The notes under the pieces were generated by a model. The model did no database searches. It worked only from the letters and a program-made list of their open reading frames with translations, and was not told the DNA's origin. Below are positions 37,764-45,504 of a DNA stretch of 64,000 bases, one piece after another. The stretch is taken from the NCBI RefSeq assembly GCF_021390935.1, contig NZ_JAJPUI010000001.1, positions 1,198,871 to 1,262,870 of the forward strand, in the 5' to 3' direction. The stretch is from Streptomyces sp. CC228A. Its GTDB lineage: Bacteria > Actinomycetota > Actinomycetes > Streptomycetales > Streptomycetaceae. The translations under genes and the position numbers were made by a program. The number at the start of each line of letters is the position of its first letter. Positions within the stretch are counted from its first letter, which is position 1.

Positions 37764-38780
37764 ATGCCTGCCGTCCCTCACCCCCTCCATCGGCTTGCCC
37801 GCGTCGGCCGCCGCCGGGCCTTCCAGGTCCCCGCCGTGCTGCTGGTGGTGCTGGCCGTGCTCCTGTGGTGGTGGGTGCCGGACCGCGAGCCGCGGCCCGA
37901 GGGGCGGATCACCTTCAGCACCGGGGTGCCGTCGGGCGTCTACCAGCGGTACGGGGAGCTGCTGCAGGAGGCGCTGCGGCGGAACCTGCCCGATGTGGCG
38001 ACGGGACTCAGCGACAGCGAGGGGTCCCAGCAGAACCTGGCCCGCCTGGCCTCCGGCGAGGCGGACTTCACCATCGCCACGGCCGACGCCGTCGCCACGT
38101 ACCTGTCCGAGGGCCGCCCGGGCGCCTCCCGGCTGCGGGGCTGCGCCCGGCTGTACGACGACTACGTGCAGCTCGTCGTGCCGAAGGACTCGCCGGTGCG
38201 GTCCACGCGGGAGCTGCGGGGCCTGCGCGTGGGCGTCGGCCAGGAGGGGTCCGGGGTGCGGCTCCTGGCGGACCGGCTGCTGCTCGCCGCCGGGCTGGAC
38301 CCGGCCGTCGACGTGCAGTCCGTCTCCGCCGGGATCGACACGATGCCGGCGCTGATGGAGCAGCAGCGGCTGGACGCGTTCTTCTGGTCGGGCGGCCTGC
38401 CGACGAACGCGGTGCTGCGGCTCTCCGAGCGCTACCCGGTGCGACTGGTGCCGCTGGAGGAGGACGTGATCGAGGCGGCCCGCAGGAGCGGCGGACCGAG
38501 CCGCCACTTCCGTACGGCCACGATCCCGGCCGACGCGTACCCCGCCGCACAGGGCGGCGAGCCCGTGGAGACGGTGGCGGTGCCGAACCTGCTGGTCACC
38601 ACGGAGGAGATGGACCCCGCCCTCGCCGAGGGCGTCACGCGGACCGTGATACGGAGCCGGGACCGGATCGGCCACGAGGTGCACCCGGCGCAGCTGGTGG
38701 ACCTGCGCACCGCGATCTACACCGATCCGCTGCCGCTGCACGAGGGGGCGCGGCGCTACTACCGCTCGGTGAAGCCGTGA
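37764..38780 (+). CDS. TAXI-type TRAP solute-binding protein, orphan
   Basis: Extracytoplasmic binding protein of 338 residues in the TAXI (TRAP-associated extracytoplasmic immunogenic) family. An N-terminal membrane segment (VPAVLLVVLAVLLWWWV, about 21-38) without a lipobox suggests a membrane anchor or uncleaved signal. The TAXI pattern is visible: TFSTGVPSGVYQRYGELLQE, ARLASGEADFTIATADAV, LVVPKDSPVRSTRELRGLRV and VGQEGSGVRLLADRLL. No TRAP permease gene is near, so it may serve a distant transporter or act as a sensor. It is convergent with the gluK/gluR two-component genes. ATG at 37764. Confidence 0.88.
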   Translation: MPAVPHPLHRLARVGRRRAFQVPAVLLVVLAVLLWWWVPDREPRPEGRITFSTGVPSGVYQRYGELLQEALRRNLPDVATGLSDSEGSQQNLARLASGEADFTIATADAVATYLSEGRPGASRLRGCARLYDDYVQLVVPKDSPVRSTRELRGLRVGVGQEGSGVRLLADRLLLAAGLDPAVDVQSVSAGIDTMPALMEQQRLDAFFWSGGLPTNAVLRLSERYPVRLVPLEEDVIEAARRSGGPSRHFRTATIPADAYPAAQGGEPVETVAVPNLLVTTEEMDPALAEGVTRTVIRSRDRIGHEVHPAQLVDLRTAIYTDPLPLHEGARRYYRSVKP

Positions 38781-39101
38781 ACCTTCCGTCTCCGGCCGGG
38801 CCCGTTCGCGCGGTCCGCGGAGCCCGGTACGCCTGCCGCGGCCGCGGCCGCCGCTGAACCGGCCGCGCGCCGAGGGCGCAGCCCGCGATGCCCGAGGCGC
38901 CCCCGCCGGCGTTCCAGGTCTCCCCGAGGGCCCGGCACGGCACAGGCGCCGAGGACCCGGCACAGGCGCCGCCGGGGCGTGCGCCTTGCGGGGCGGTGGC
39001 AGGTGGCCGCCGGATCCCGGCGCCGGACCGCCTCAGGCGGCCGTCAGGTCCCGGCGCCGGTCCGCGGCAGGCAGCCGTCAGCCGCCGGCGCCGGACGGCC
39101 G
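38781..39101. repeat. Spacer with imperfect 34-bp repeats reaching a stop codon
   Basis: No gene is seen in this 321-base gap between convergent genes. Three related units, each holding (C)CCGGCGCCGG and ending CCGTCAG, lie at 39013-39047, 39048-39081 and 39082-39105. The last unit includes the gluK stop codon (39102-39104). A shorter pair, CCCGGCACAGGCGCCG-like, lies near 38935-38975. Confidence 0.65.
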
Positions 39102-40523
39102 TCAGATCCTGGCGGGGGCCGCGGGCGTCTCGGCCGGTGCGGTGCGGGGCACGGCGACGGTCACGCGCAGCCCGCGCGGCTCGTTGTGCGCGTACGTCAT
39201 CGAGCCGCCGCCCGCGGCCAGCAGGGTGCGGCATATGGAGAGGCCCAGTCCGGAGCCCTTGACGTTCTGGTGCCGGCCGCTGCGCCAGAAGCGGTCGCCG
39301 ATCCGTTCGAGCTCCTCGTCGGTGAGGCCCGGACCGTGGTCGGCGACGACGATGGTGGACGTGTCACCGCGCGCCGCGACCGCGACGGTGACCTCCTCCC
39401 CCTCCGGGGTGAACTTCAGCGCGTTGTCGATGACCGCGTCCAGAGCGCTGGACAGGGCCACCGGATCGGCCCAGGCGGTGACGGCCGAGGCGCCGCAGCC
39501 GGTGAGGCGGACGCCCTTCTCCTCCGCGAGCGGGCGCCATGCGGCCACCCTCTCGGCGGCCAGTCGCCCGATGTCGGTCAGCTGCAGGTCGGCGGAGGCG
39601 TGTTCGGCGAGGGCCAGGTCCAGCAGGTCGTCCAGGACCTGCGCAAGGCGCTTCCCCTCGGTCCGGACGGACGCGATCTCCTCGTTGCCCTCGGGCAGTT
39701 CCAGCGCGAGGAGTTCGATGCGCAGCAGCAGGGCGGCGAGCGGGTTGCGCAGTTGGTGGGAGGCGTCCGCCACGAAGGCGCGCTGCTGCTCCAGGACCTC
39801 TTCGACGTGGTCGGCCATCTCGTTGAACGACCTTGCCAGCCGCCGGAGTTCGGGCGGGCCCCCGGCGGGGGCGACCCGTGAGTTGAGCCGTCCGGTGGCG
39901 ATGCCGTGGGTGGCCGCGTCCAGGACGCGCACCGGCTTCAGCACCCAGCCGGTGAGGCGGAAGGCCGCGCCGACGGCGAGCAGCATGGCGGCGCACTCCC
40001 CCGCCGCCAGCAGCAGCCAGCCGTGCAGGATGCGGGAGCGCAGCGGCCCCGTGGGCGAGTCGGTGACCACGACGGCGACGACGTCCCCGTCCCGTACGAC
40101 GGGTGAGGCGACGGACAGCCGCGCGTCGGGTTGCCAGGGCCACACCTGGGGCGGGTCGTGGAAGCGGCGGCCGAGGAGGGCCTCGCCGAACGCACGGCGC
40201 ACCTCTCCCTCGGCCGGTATGCGCCAGCCGTGCGGGGCGGCGACCATGGCGTTGCCGTCGCGGTCGAAGACGCCGGCCTCGATGCCGTACACCTCGTGGT
40301 ACCGGTTGAGTTCGGCCTGGAGGGTCGCGCGGCGCTCGCCGGTGCCGGGGCCGGTCTCGTTGACGTACTGGGCGAGGGCCGCGAAGCGGGCGGTGTCGTC
40401 GATGCGGTCGACGACGACGCCCTGCTGGTGGGCCGCGGCCAGGCTGCCGGCGAGCGGGAAGCCGAGGGCGAGCAGGACACCGGCCATCAGGACGATGAGC
40501 AGCGGGAGGAGACGCGTACGCAC
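39102..40523 (-). CDS. gluK: Sensor histidine kinase GluK
   Basis: Membrane sensor kinase; its place beside the regulator and divergent from gluABCD matches the glutamate-sensing GluR-GluK system of S. coelicolor. Protein of 473 residues from the GTG at 40523 (another GTG at 40577 would add 18). Two membrane segments (LLPLLIVLMAGVLLALGFPL, and LLLAAGECAAMLLAVGAAF) flank an extracellular sensor of about 130 residues. Then come HAMP, the phospho-acceptor motif ASHQLRNPLAALLLR, and ATPase motifs VIDNALKFTPEGE, DHGPGL and GSGLGLSIC. The stop codon sits in a repeat unit. Confidence 0.9.
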   Translation of the reverse strand: MRTRLLPLLIVLMAGVLLALGFPLAGSLAAAHQQGVVVDRIDDTARFAALAQYVNETGPGTGERRATLQAELNRYHEVYGIEAGVFDRDGNAMVAAPHGWRIPAEGEVRRAFGEALLGRRFHDPPQVWPWQPDARLSVASPVVRDGDVVAVVVTDSPTGPLRSRILHGWLLLAAGECAAMLLAVGAAFRLTGWVLKPVRVLDAATHGIATGRLNSRVAPAGGPPELRRLARSFNEMADHVEEVLEQQRAFVADASHQLRNPLAALLLRIELLALELPEGNEEIASVRTEGKRLAQVLDDLLDLALAEHASADLQLTDIGRLAAERVAAWRPLAEEKGVRLTGCGASAVTAWADPVALSSALDAVIDNALKFTPEGEEVTVAVAARGDTSTIVVADHGPGLTDEELERIGDRFWRSGRHQNVKGSGLGLSICRTLLAAGGGSMTYAHNEPRGLRVTVAVPRTAPAETPAAPARI

Positions 40524-40606
40524 GGGTCGCTGGTCGTTTCGTTGTCTGGGGTCCGGTGTGGGGGCCGGTGGCGGCACGGGTGTCCGCCGGTCCGGCTGCT
40601 GCCACC

Positions 40607-41326
40607 CTACGGGGCGACCAGCCGGTAGCCCACGCCGCGCACGGTCTCGATGAGCGCGGGCGTGCCCAGCTTGGCACGCAGGGAGGCGACATGGACCTCC
40701 AGGGTGCGGCCGGTGCCCTCCCAGCTGGTGCGCCAGACCTCGCTGATGATCTGCTCCCGGCGGAAGACCACCCCCGGCCGCTGGGCGAGCAGCGCCAGCA
40801 GGTCGAACTCCTTGCGGGTGAGCTGGACGACCGCGCCCTGCACGCTGACCCGGCGGGTCGGCAGCTCCACCTCGACGGCGCCGAGCCGGAGCGGCGCGGC
40901 GGCGCCCCCGGGCAGGGGCGTGGATCCGGTGTCCTCAGGGTCCGTGCCGCCGGCGGCGCGCCGGCTGACGGCGTGGATCCGGGCGAGCAGCTCCCCCGTG
41001 TCGTACGGCTTGACGACGTAGTCGTCCGCGCCGAGGTTGAGTCCGTGGATGCGGGAGCGGACGTCGCTGCGCGCGGTGACCATGATCACGGGGGTGCTGG
41101 TGAGCTTCCGCAGCTTGCCGCAGACCTGGTAGCCGTCCTGGTCCGGGAGGCCGAGGTCGAGCAGGACGACGCCGAACGGCGCCCGCCCTGCGTCCCCGGT
41201 CGGCAGGACCGCCTTCAGGGCCTCCTCGCCGTTCCTGGCGTGCGTCACCGCGAAGCCGTGGCGGGTGAGGATCGCGGTCAGGGCCGCGGCGACGTGGTCG
41301 TCGTCCTCGACAAGCAGCAGTCTCAT
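40607..41326 (-). CDS. gluR: OmpR-family response regulator GluR
   Basis: DNA-binding partner of GluK; in S. coelicolor the homologue activates the divergent gluABCD operon on sensing glutamate. Protein of 239 residues. The receiver domain has acidic residues EDDD (7-10), phospho-acceptor Asp57 (LLDLGLPD), VTARS and VKPYD. The winged helix covers about 140-235 (LTRKEFDLLALLAQRPGVVF, TLEVHVASLRAKLG). The ATG at 41326 has a strong GGAGGGGG ribosome site. The kinase gene follows after 30-84 bp depending on its start. Confidence 0.93.
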   Translation of the reverse strand: MRLLLVEDDDHVAAALTAILTRHGFAVTHARNGEEALKAVLPTGDAGRAPFGVVLLDLGLPDQDGYQVCGKLRKLTSTPVIMVTARSDVRSRIHGLNLGADDYVVKPYDTGELLARIHAVSRRAAGGTDPEDTGSTPLPGGAAAPLRLGAVEVELPTRRVSVQGAVVQLTRKEFDLLALLAQRPGVVFRREQIISEVWRTSWEGTGRTLEVHVASLRAKLGTPALIETVRGVGYRLVAP

Positions 41327-41830
41327 CTGGCCCCCTCCGAAGGTGGATCGCGTTCGCGTACAGCGCCCGGCACGGGCCGGTGCCGCCCGGCCCCTGCCGC
41401 CCCCTACCGCCCGGCGGGGTCCGTGCGGCTCCGCACCGCCGAGCCGGCGGTGCGGGCGTGTCCGTACCGCTGCGGGGCGGGTCCGTCCGGTTCCGTACCG
41501 CTCGTCGGCTGCGCGGTGGCGGCGGGCGGCACGCGCGTGGTCAGGGTGCGTGGCGCCGGCCGCGGTCGGTGCGGGGAGGTGCTGCGGGGCATGGCTGTAC
41601 CCAGGCATGAACCCCGATGCCGGGGCTCCCAGTCAAGGGGCGCTCCGCCGCGTCGCGGAATCCGTTATGCAGCCGGTACGCGGGGCCGTTTCGGCACACT
41701 TCCCCCTGCACGCGGAGTGTCCGGTTGCAGCCGGATCGTTATGCTCAATTTCCGCTCAGATGTGATGACGCTGCTGGCGGGCCGTGCTTAATGTCCTCTG
41801 CAACCCGAGCAGGACGGAAGCGAGAGGCCG
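41327..41830. promoter_or_regulatory. Divergent gluR-gluA control region
   Basis: No gene is seen in these 504 bases. The first 300 are GC-rich with a repeated TCCGTACCGCT near 41460 and 41494. The less GC-rich part, about 41720-41800 (around CGTTATGCTCAATTTCC), is the likely gluA promoter and GluR-binding region, but I cannot fix hexamers or an operator. The gluA start follows a GCGAGAGG ribosome site. Confidence 0.45.
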
Positions 41831-42616
41831 ATGAGCGGAGTGTCAGTGACCAAGGGCGCGGAGGGCACCGCAGCCACGGCCGGCGACCTGGTGGTGCTGA
41901 GCAATGTCAACAAGCACTTCGGCGCGCTGCACGTGCTGCAGGACATCGACCTGACCATCGCCCGGGGCGAGGTCGTGGTGGTGATCGGGCCCTCCGGGTC
42001 CGGCAAGTCCACCCTGTGCCGCACCATCAACCGGCTGGAGACGATCGACTCGGGAACGATCACGATCGACGGCAAGCCGCTGCCCGACGAGGGCAGGGAG
42101 CTGGCCAGGCTCCGGGCCGATGTCGGCATGGTCTTCCAGTCGTTCAACCTGTTCGCCCACAAGACGGTCCTGGAGAACGTCATGCTGGGCCAGGTGAAGG
42201 TCCGCAAGACGGACAAGAAGGCGGCCGAGGAGAAGGGACGGGCCCTGCTGGACCGCGTGGGCGTCGGCACCCAGGCCGACAAGTACCCCGCGCAGCTCTC
42301 CGGCGGCCAGCAGCAGCGCGTCGCCATCGCGCGGGCGCTGGCGATGGACCCGAAGGTGATGCTCTTCGACGAGCCGACGTCGGCGCTCGACCCGGAGATG
42401 ATCAACGAGGTCCTGGAGGTCATGCAGCAGCTCGCCAGCGAGGGCATGACGATGGTCGTCGTGACCCACGAGATGGGCTTCGCCCGCTCGGCCGCCAACC
42501 GCGTGGTCTTCATGGCCGACGGCCGCATCGTCGAAGAGGCGGCGCCCGACCAGTTCTTCAGCAACCCGCGCAGCGACCGCGCGAAGGACTTCCTGTCGAA
42601 GATCCTGCACCACTGA
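41831..42616 (+). CDS. gluA: Glutamate ABC transporter ATP-binding protein
   Basis: ATPase of the glutamate importer, 261 residues. Walker [10 protein letters not shown], signature [15 protein letters not shown], Walker [14 protein letters not shown] and switch histidine VVTHEMGF are all present, in the polar amino acid transporter subfamily form. ATG at 41831 after GCGAGAGGCCG. First gene of gluABCD. Just past the stop, the motif CACCACTGAG that includes the stop codon (42608-42617) is repeated at 42629-42638. Confidence 0.96.
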   Translation: MSGVSVTKGAEGTAATAGDLVVLSNVNKHFGALHVLQDIDLTIARGEVVVVIGPSGSGKSTLCRTINRLETIDSGTITIDGKPLPDEGRELARLRADVGMVFQSFNLFAHKTVLENVMLGQVKVRKTDKKAAEEKGRALLDRVGVGTQADKYPAQLSGGQQQRVAIARALAMDPKVMLFDEPTSALDPEMINEVLEVMQQLASEGMTMVVVTHEMGFARSAANRVVFMADGRIVEEAAPDQFFSNPRSDRAKDFLSKILHH

Positions 42617-42761
42617 GGGAAGGCCCTCCACCACTGAGCGGCGCCGGCAAGCCCGTCCCGGGCGTCGGCACCGCACCGGTCACCCCCATCACGCCGGTCA
42701 CCCCCACCCGAGGCCCCGGACACCGGACCACGGCCGATCCACGACACAAGGGATGTTCACC

Positions 42762-43592
42762 ATGCAGCTCCGCAAGACCAGTGCGGCCCTCGCCGCGGTG
42801 CTGACCCTCTCGCTCACGGCGACCGCCTGTGGCTCCGGCAGCGGCTCCGACGGCGGCTCCGACGGCGACAAGATCACCATCGGCATCAAGTTCGACCAGC
42901 CCGGATGGGGCCTGAAGACCCCGGACGGCAAGTACACCGGCTTCGACGTCGACGTCGCCACGTACGTCGCGAAGGAGCTGGGCTACGACGCCGACCAGAT
43001 CGAGTGGAAGCAGGCGCCGAGCGCCGAGCGCGAGAACCTGATCAAGAACGGCGACGTCAAGTTCATCGCCGCGACCTACACGATCAACGAGAAGCGCAAG
43101 GCGGTCGTCGACTTCGCCGGCCCGTACTTCCTGGCTCACCAGGACCTGCTCGTCCGTGCCGATGAGGCCTCGGTCACCAAGGCCGAGGACCTCAACAGCA
43201 AGAAGCTCTGCTCGGTCAAGGGCTCGACCTCGGCACAGAACGTCAAGGAGAAGCTGGCGCCGGACGCGCAGCTGAAGCAGTACGGCGGCTACTCCGAGTG
43301 CCTGACCGGACTGGAGAACAAGGCCGTCGACGCACTCACCACAGACGACTCCATCCTGGCCGGCTACGCGGCGCAGAAGGAGCACACGGGCAAGTTCAAG
43401 CTCGCTGGTCTGAAGTTGAGCGACGAGCCCTACGGTATCGGCCTGAAGAAGGGCGACGCCGAGCTCCGCGGCAAGATCAACGCGGCGCTGGAGAAGATGA
43501 AGTCGGACGGCTCCTGGACCAAGTTCGTCGAGAAGAACCTCGGCCCGGCCAACTACAAGGCCGAGCCCGCTCCGGCGATCACCGAGAAGTGA
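42762..43592 (+). CDS. gluB: Glutamate-binding lipoprotein
   Basis: Extracellular solute-binding component of the importer, 276 residues from the ATG at 42762 (an ATG at 42753 would add MFT). Signal peptide with lipobox TATAC puts the lipid-modified cysteine at 23. The mature protein is a family 3 amino-acid-binding fold: IKFDQPGWGLKTPDGKYTGF, DVDVATYVAKELGY, VVDFAGPYFLAHQDLLV and YGIGLKKGDAELRGKIN. A Gly/Ser/Asp linker follows the cysteine. A stable hairpin after the gene may set its expression above that of the permeases. Confidence 0.95.
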   Translation: MQLRKTSAALAAVLTLSLTATACGSGSGSDGGSDGDKITIGIKFDQPGWGLKTPDGKYTGFDVDVATYVAKELGYDADQIEWKQAPSAERENLIKNGDVKFIAATYTINEKRKAVVDFAGPYFLAHQDLLVRADEASVTKAEDLNSKKLCSVKGSTSAQNVKEKLAPDAQLKQYGGYSECLTGLENKAVDALTTDDSILAGYAAQKEHTGKFKLAGLKLSDEPYGIGLKKGDAELRGKINAALEKMKSDGSWTKFVEKNLGPANYKAEPAPAITEK

Positions 43593-43647
43593 GCTGAGGC
43601 CGCGGCTCATACAGCGGCGGACGAGCAGAACCAGCAGCCAGGGTAAG

Positions 43648-43680
43648 ACGCCGCCGGCCCCTGCCGGGCCGGCGGCGTCC
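43648..43680 (+). terminator. Intercistronic hairpin gluB-gluC
   Basis: Perfect 14-bp stem GACGCCGCCGGCCC (43648-43661) and its complement (43667-43680) with a 5-nt loop. It lies inside the operon, between the binding protein and the first permease. Such stems often act as partial terminators or 3' stabilisers that give excess binding protein. No U-tract. Confidence 0.75.
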
Positions 43681-43714
43681 CCCACGATCCGACCAGGGGA
43701 GAGCGCGGGTCAAC

Positions 43715-44389
43715 GTGTTCGACTTTCTAGACAATCCGCAGTACGACCTGCTCGGAGCCTTCTGGGTGACGGTCCAGCTGACCTTCTACTCAGCGATCGG
43801 GTCCCTGATCTGGGGAACGCTGCTGGCAGGGATGCGCGTGAGCCCTATCCCGCTGATGCGGAGCTTCGGCACCCTTTACGTCAACGTGGTCCGCAACACG
43901 CCGTTGACGATCATCATCGTGGCGTGTTCTCTCGCGCTGAACCAGACGCTCGGCGCCACTCTGTGGGGCGGGACCTTCGAGGAGATCGACTTTCGGCTGG
44001 CCGTTCTCGGGTTGGTCGCCTACACCGGCACCTTCGTGTGCGAAGCCCTTCGCTCAGGCATCAACACGGTTCCGGTGGGACAGGCGGAGGCGGCCCGCGC
44101 CCTGGGACTCAGCTTTCTCCAGGTGCTGAGCATCGTCGTACTGCCGCAGGCATTCCGCGCGGTGGTCGCCCCGCTGGCGAACGTTCTGATCGCCTTGACG
44201 AAGAACACCACGGTCGCGGCCGCCATCGGTGTCGCGGAGGCGGCCCTGCTGATGAGTGCAATGATCGAGAACGAGGCCCAGGCTCTGTTCGCCGTCTTCG
44301 GTGTCTTCGCCTTCGGATTCGTCGTTCTCACCCTTCCCACCGGCCTGCTTCTGGGCTGGACGGCCAAGCGCGTGGCGGTGAAGCGATGA
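43715..44389 (+). CDS. gluC: Glutamate ABC transporter permease GluC
   Basis: Inner-membrane permease of 224 residues in the HisM/ArtM class. It shows about five membrane helices (AFWVTVQLTFYSAIGSLIWG, LYVNVVRNTPLTIIIVACSL, LAVLGLVAYTGTFVCEALR) and the cytoplasmic coupling loop GQAEAARALGLSFLQVLSIV-VLPQAFR, which docks on GluA. GTG at 43715; GGGGAGAG lies 15 bases upstream. Its stop overlaps the gluD start by ATGA, implying coupled translation. Confidence 0.94.
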   Translation: MFDFLDNPQYDLLGAFWVTVQLTFYSAIGSLIWGTLLAGMRVSPIPLMRSFGTLYVNVVRNTPLTIIIVACSLALNQTLGATLWGGTFEEIDFRLAVLGLVAYTGTFVCEALRSGINTVPVGQAEAARALGLSFLQVLSIVVLPQAFRAVVAPLANVLIALTKNTTVAAAIGVAEAALLMSAMIENEAQALFAVFGVFAFGFVVLTLPTGLLLGWTAKRVAVKR

Positions 44390-45312
44390 GCTCCGTTCTG
44401 TACGACACTCCCGGCCCGAAGGCCAAGCAGCGGAACGTCATCTACACGGTGCTGTTCGTCGCCGCACTGGCTTCGGCGGCCTGGTGGGCCCTGTCGGTTA
44501 TGGCTGACAAGGGGCAGCTGGCAGCGGAGAAGTGGAGTCCGTTCCTTACAGACCCCCGAGTGTGGACCACCTACCTGCTGCCCGGGCTCGGCGAGACGCT
44601 GAAGGCCGCAGCGTTCGCCCTGATAATGGCCCTGCCACTGGGAGCACTCCTGGGTATCGCCCGACTTTCCGATCACGCCTGGGTACGGGTGCCGGTGGGC
44701 GCGGCCGTGGAGTTCTTCCGCGCCATCCCGGTCCTGTTGATGATGATCTTTGCGAACGCGCTGTTCGCACAGTTCACCACCGTCAGCTCGGAAGTGCGGC
44801 CGCTGTACGCGGTCGTCACGGGCCTGGTGCTGTACAACGCATCCGTCATCGCGGAGATCGTCCGGGCGGGCATCCTGTCCCTGCCCTCTGGCCAGACCGA
44901 CGCCGCCAAGGGAATCGGCATGCGCAAGGGGCAGATCATGAGATATGTGCTGCTGCCGCAGGCCGTGACGGCGATGCTGCCCGCGCTGGTCAGCCAGTTG
45001 GTCGTCATCGTCAAGGACACGGCGCTCGGCGGCGCGGTCCTGGGCCTTCCCGAACTCCTCTACCAAGTGCGCCCCATCACGGCGAACTATGGTGCCAATA
45101 CGATCGCCGCGTTCACCGTGGTCGCCGTCATCTTCATCGTGGTGAACACGGCGCTCACCCAGTTCGCGAGCTGGCTGGAAGGCGCGCTCCGGCGCGGGAA
45201 GAGGACCGCCGGCGCGACCGTCGACATCACCGAGGTCGACACCGACATGGGCGGCGGCGTCGCCGCGGAGGTGGCCGAGGACGAGCGCGGGGGCCGGGGC
45301 GGGCGCACCTGA
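44386..45312 (+). CDS. gluD: Glutamate ABC transporter permease GluD
   Basis: Second permease, 308 residues, longer than GluC by an N-terminal helix (IYTVLFVAALASAAWWALSV) and an acidic cytoplasmic tail of about 45 residues. The coupling loop is SGQTDAAKGIGMRKGQIMRY-VLLPQAVT. The ATG at 44386 overlaps the gluC stop. A strong terminator closes the operon 26 bp downstream. Confidence 0.94.
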   Translation: MSSVLYDTPGPKAKQRNVIYTVLFVAALASAAWWALSVMADKGQLAAEKWSPFLTDPRVWTTYLLPGLGETLKAAAFALIMALPLGALLGIARLSDHAWVRVPVGAAVEFFRAIPVLLMMIFANALFAQFTTVSSEVRPLYAVVTGLVLYNASVIAEIVRAGILSLPSGQTDAAKGIGMRKGQIMRYVLLPQAVTAMLPALVSQLVVIVKDTALGGAVLGLPELLYQVRPITANYGANTIAAFTVVAVIFIVVNTALTQFASWLEGALRRGKRTAGATVDITEVDTDMGGGVAAEVAEDERGGRGGRT

Positions 45313-45337
45313 GGCGCACCCGGCGCAGGACGCGTGG

Positions 45338-45379
45338 GCACGGAGGAGCGGCGGCCGGACGGTCGCCGCTCCTCCGTGC
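45338..45379 (+). terminator. gluABCD terminator
   Basis: Perfect 16-bp stem GCACGGAGGAGCGGCG (45338-45353) and its complement (45364-45379), 10-nt loop, 26 bp past the gluD stop. No U-tract. Confidence 0.88.
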
Positions 45380-45438
45380 GTACGCGCGCCGCTGCCCTGT
45401 CACTTGACGCAAGCACGGGCAGTGGGTTGCATACGTTC

Positions 45439-45448
45439 TGTGATCACA
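45439..45448. promoter_or_regulatory. Palindrome upstream of the monooxygenase gene
   Basis: TGTGATCACA is a perfect 10-bp palindrome in an AT-richer patch, 57 bp upstream of the GTG at 45505. It may be an operator; no regulator is known. The half-site spacing does not fit a CRP site. Confidence 0.3.
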
Positions 45449-45504
45449 TATCGGACCACAGCCGCCCTTCGCCGTCCGCTCCGACCGGCTCCAGGAGTCA
45501 CGCC

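Noticed and set aside
45439..45448. CRP-type binding site TGTGATCACA
   Set aside because: CRP half-sites need a 6-bp spacer; here the halves abut, so only a generic palindrome is recorded.
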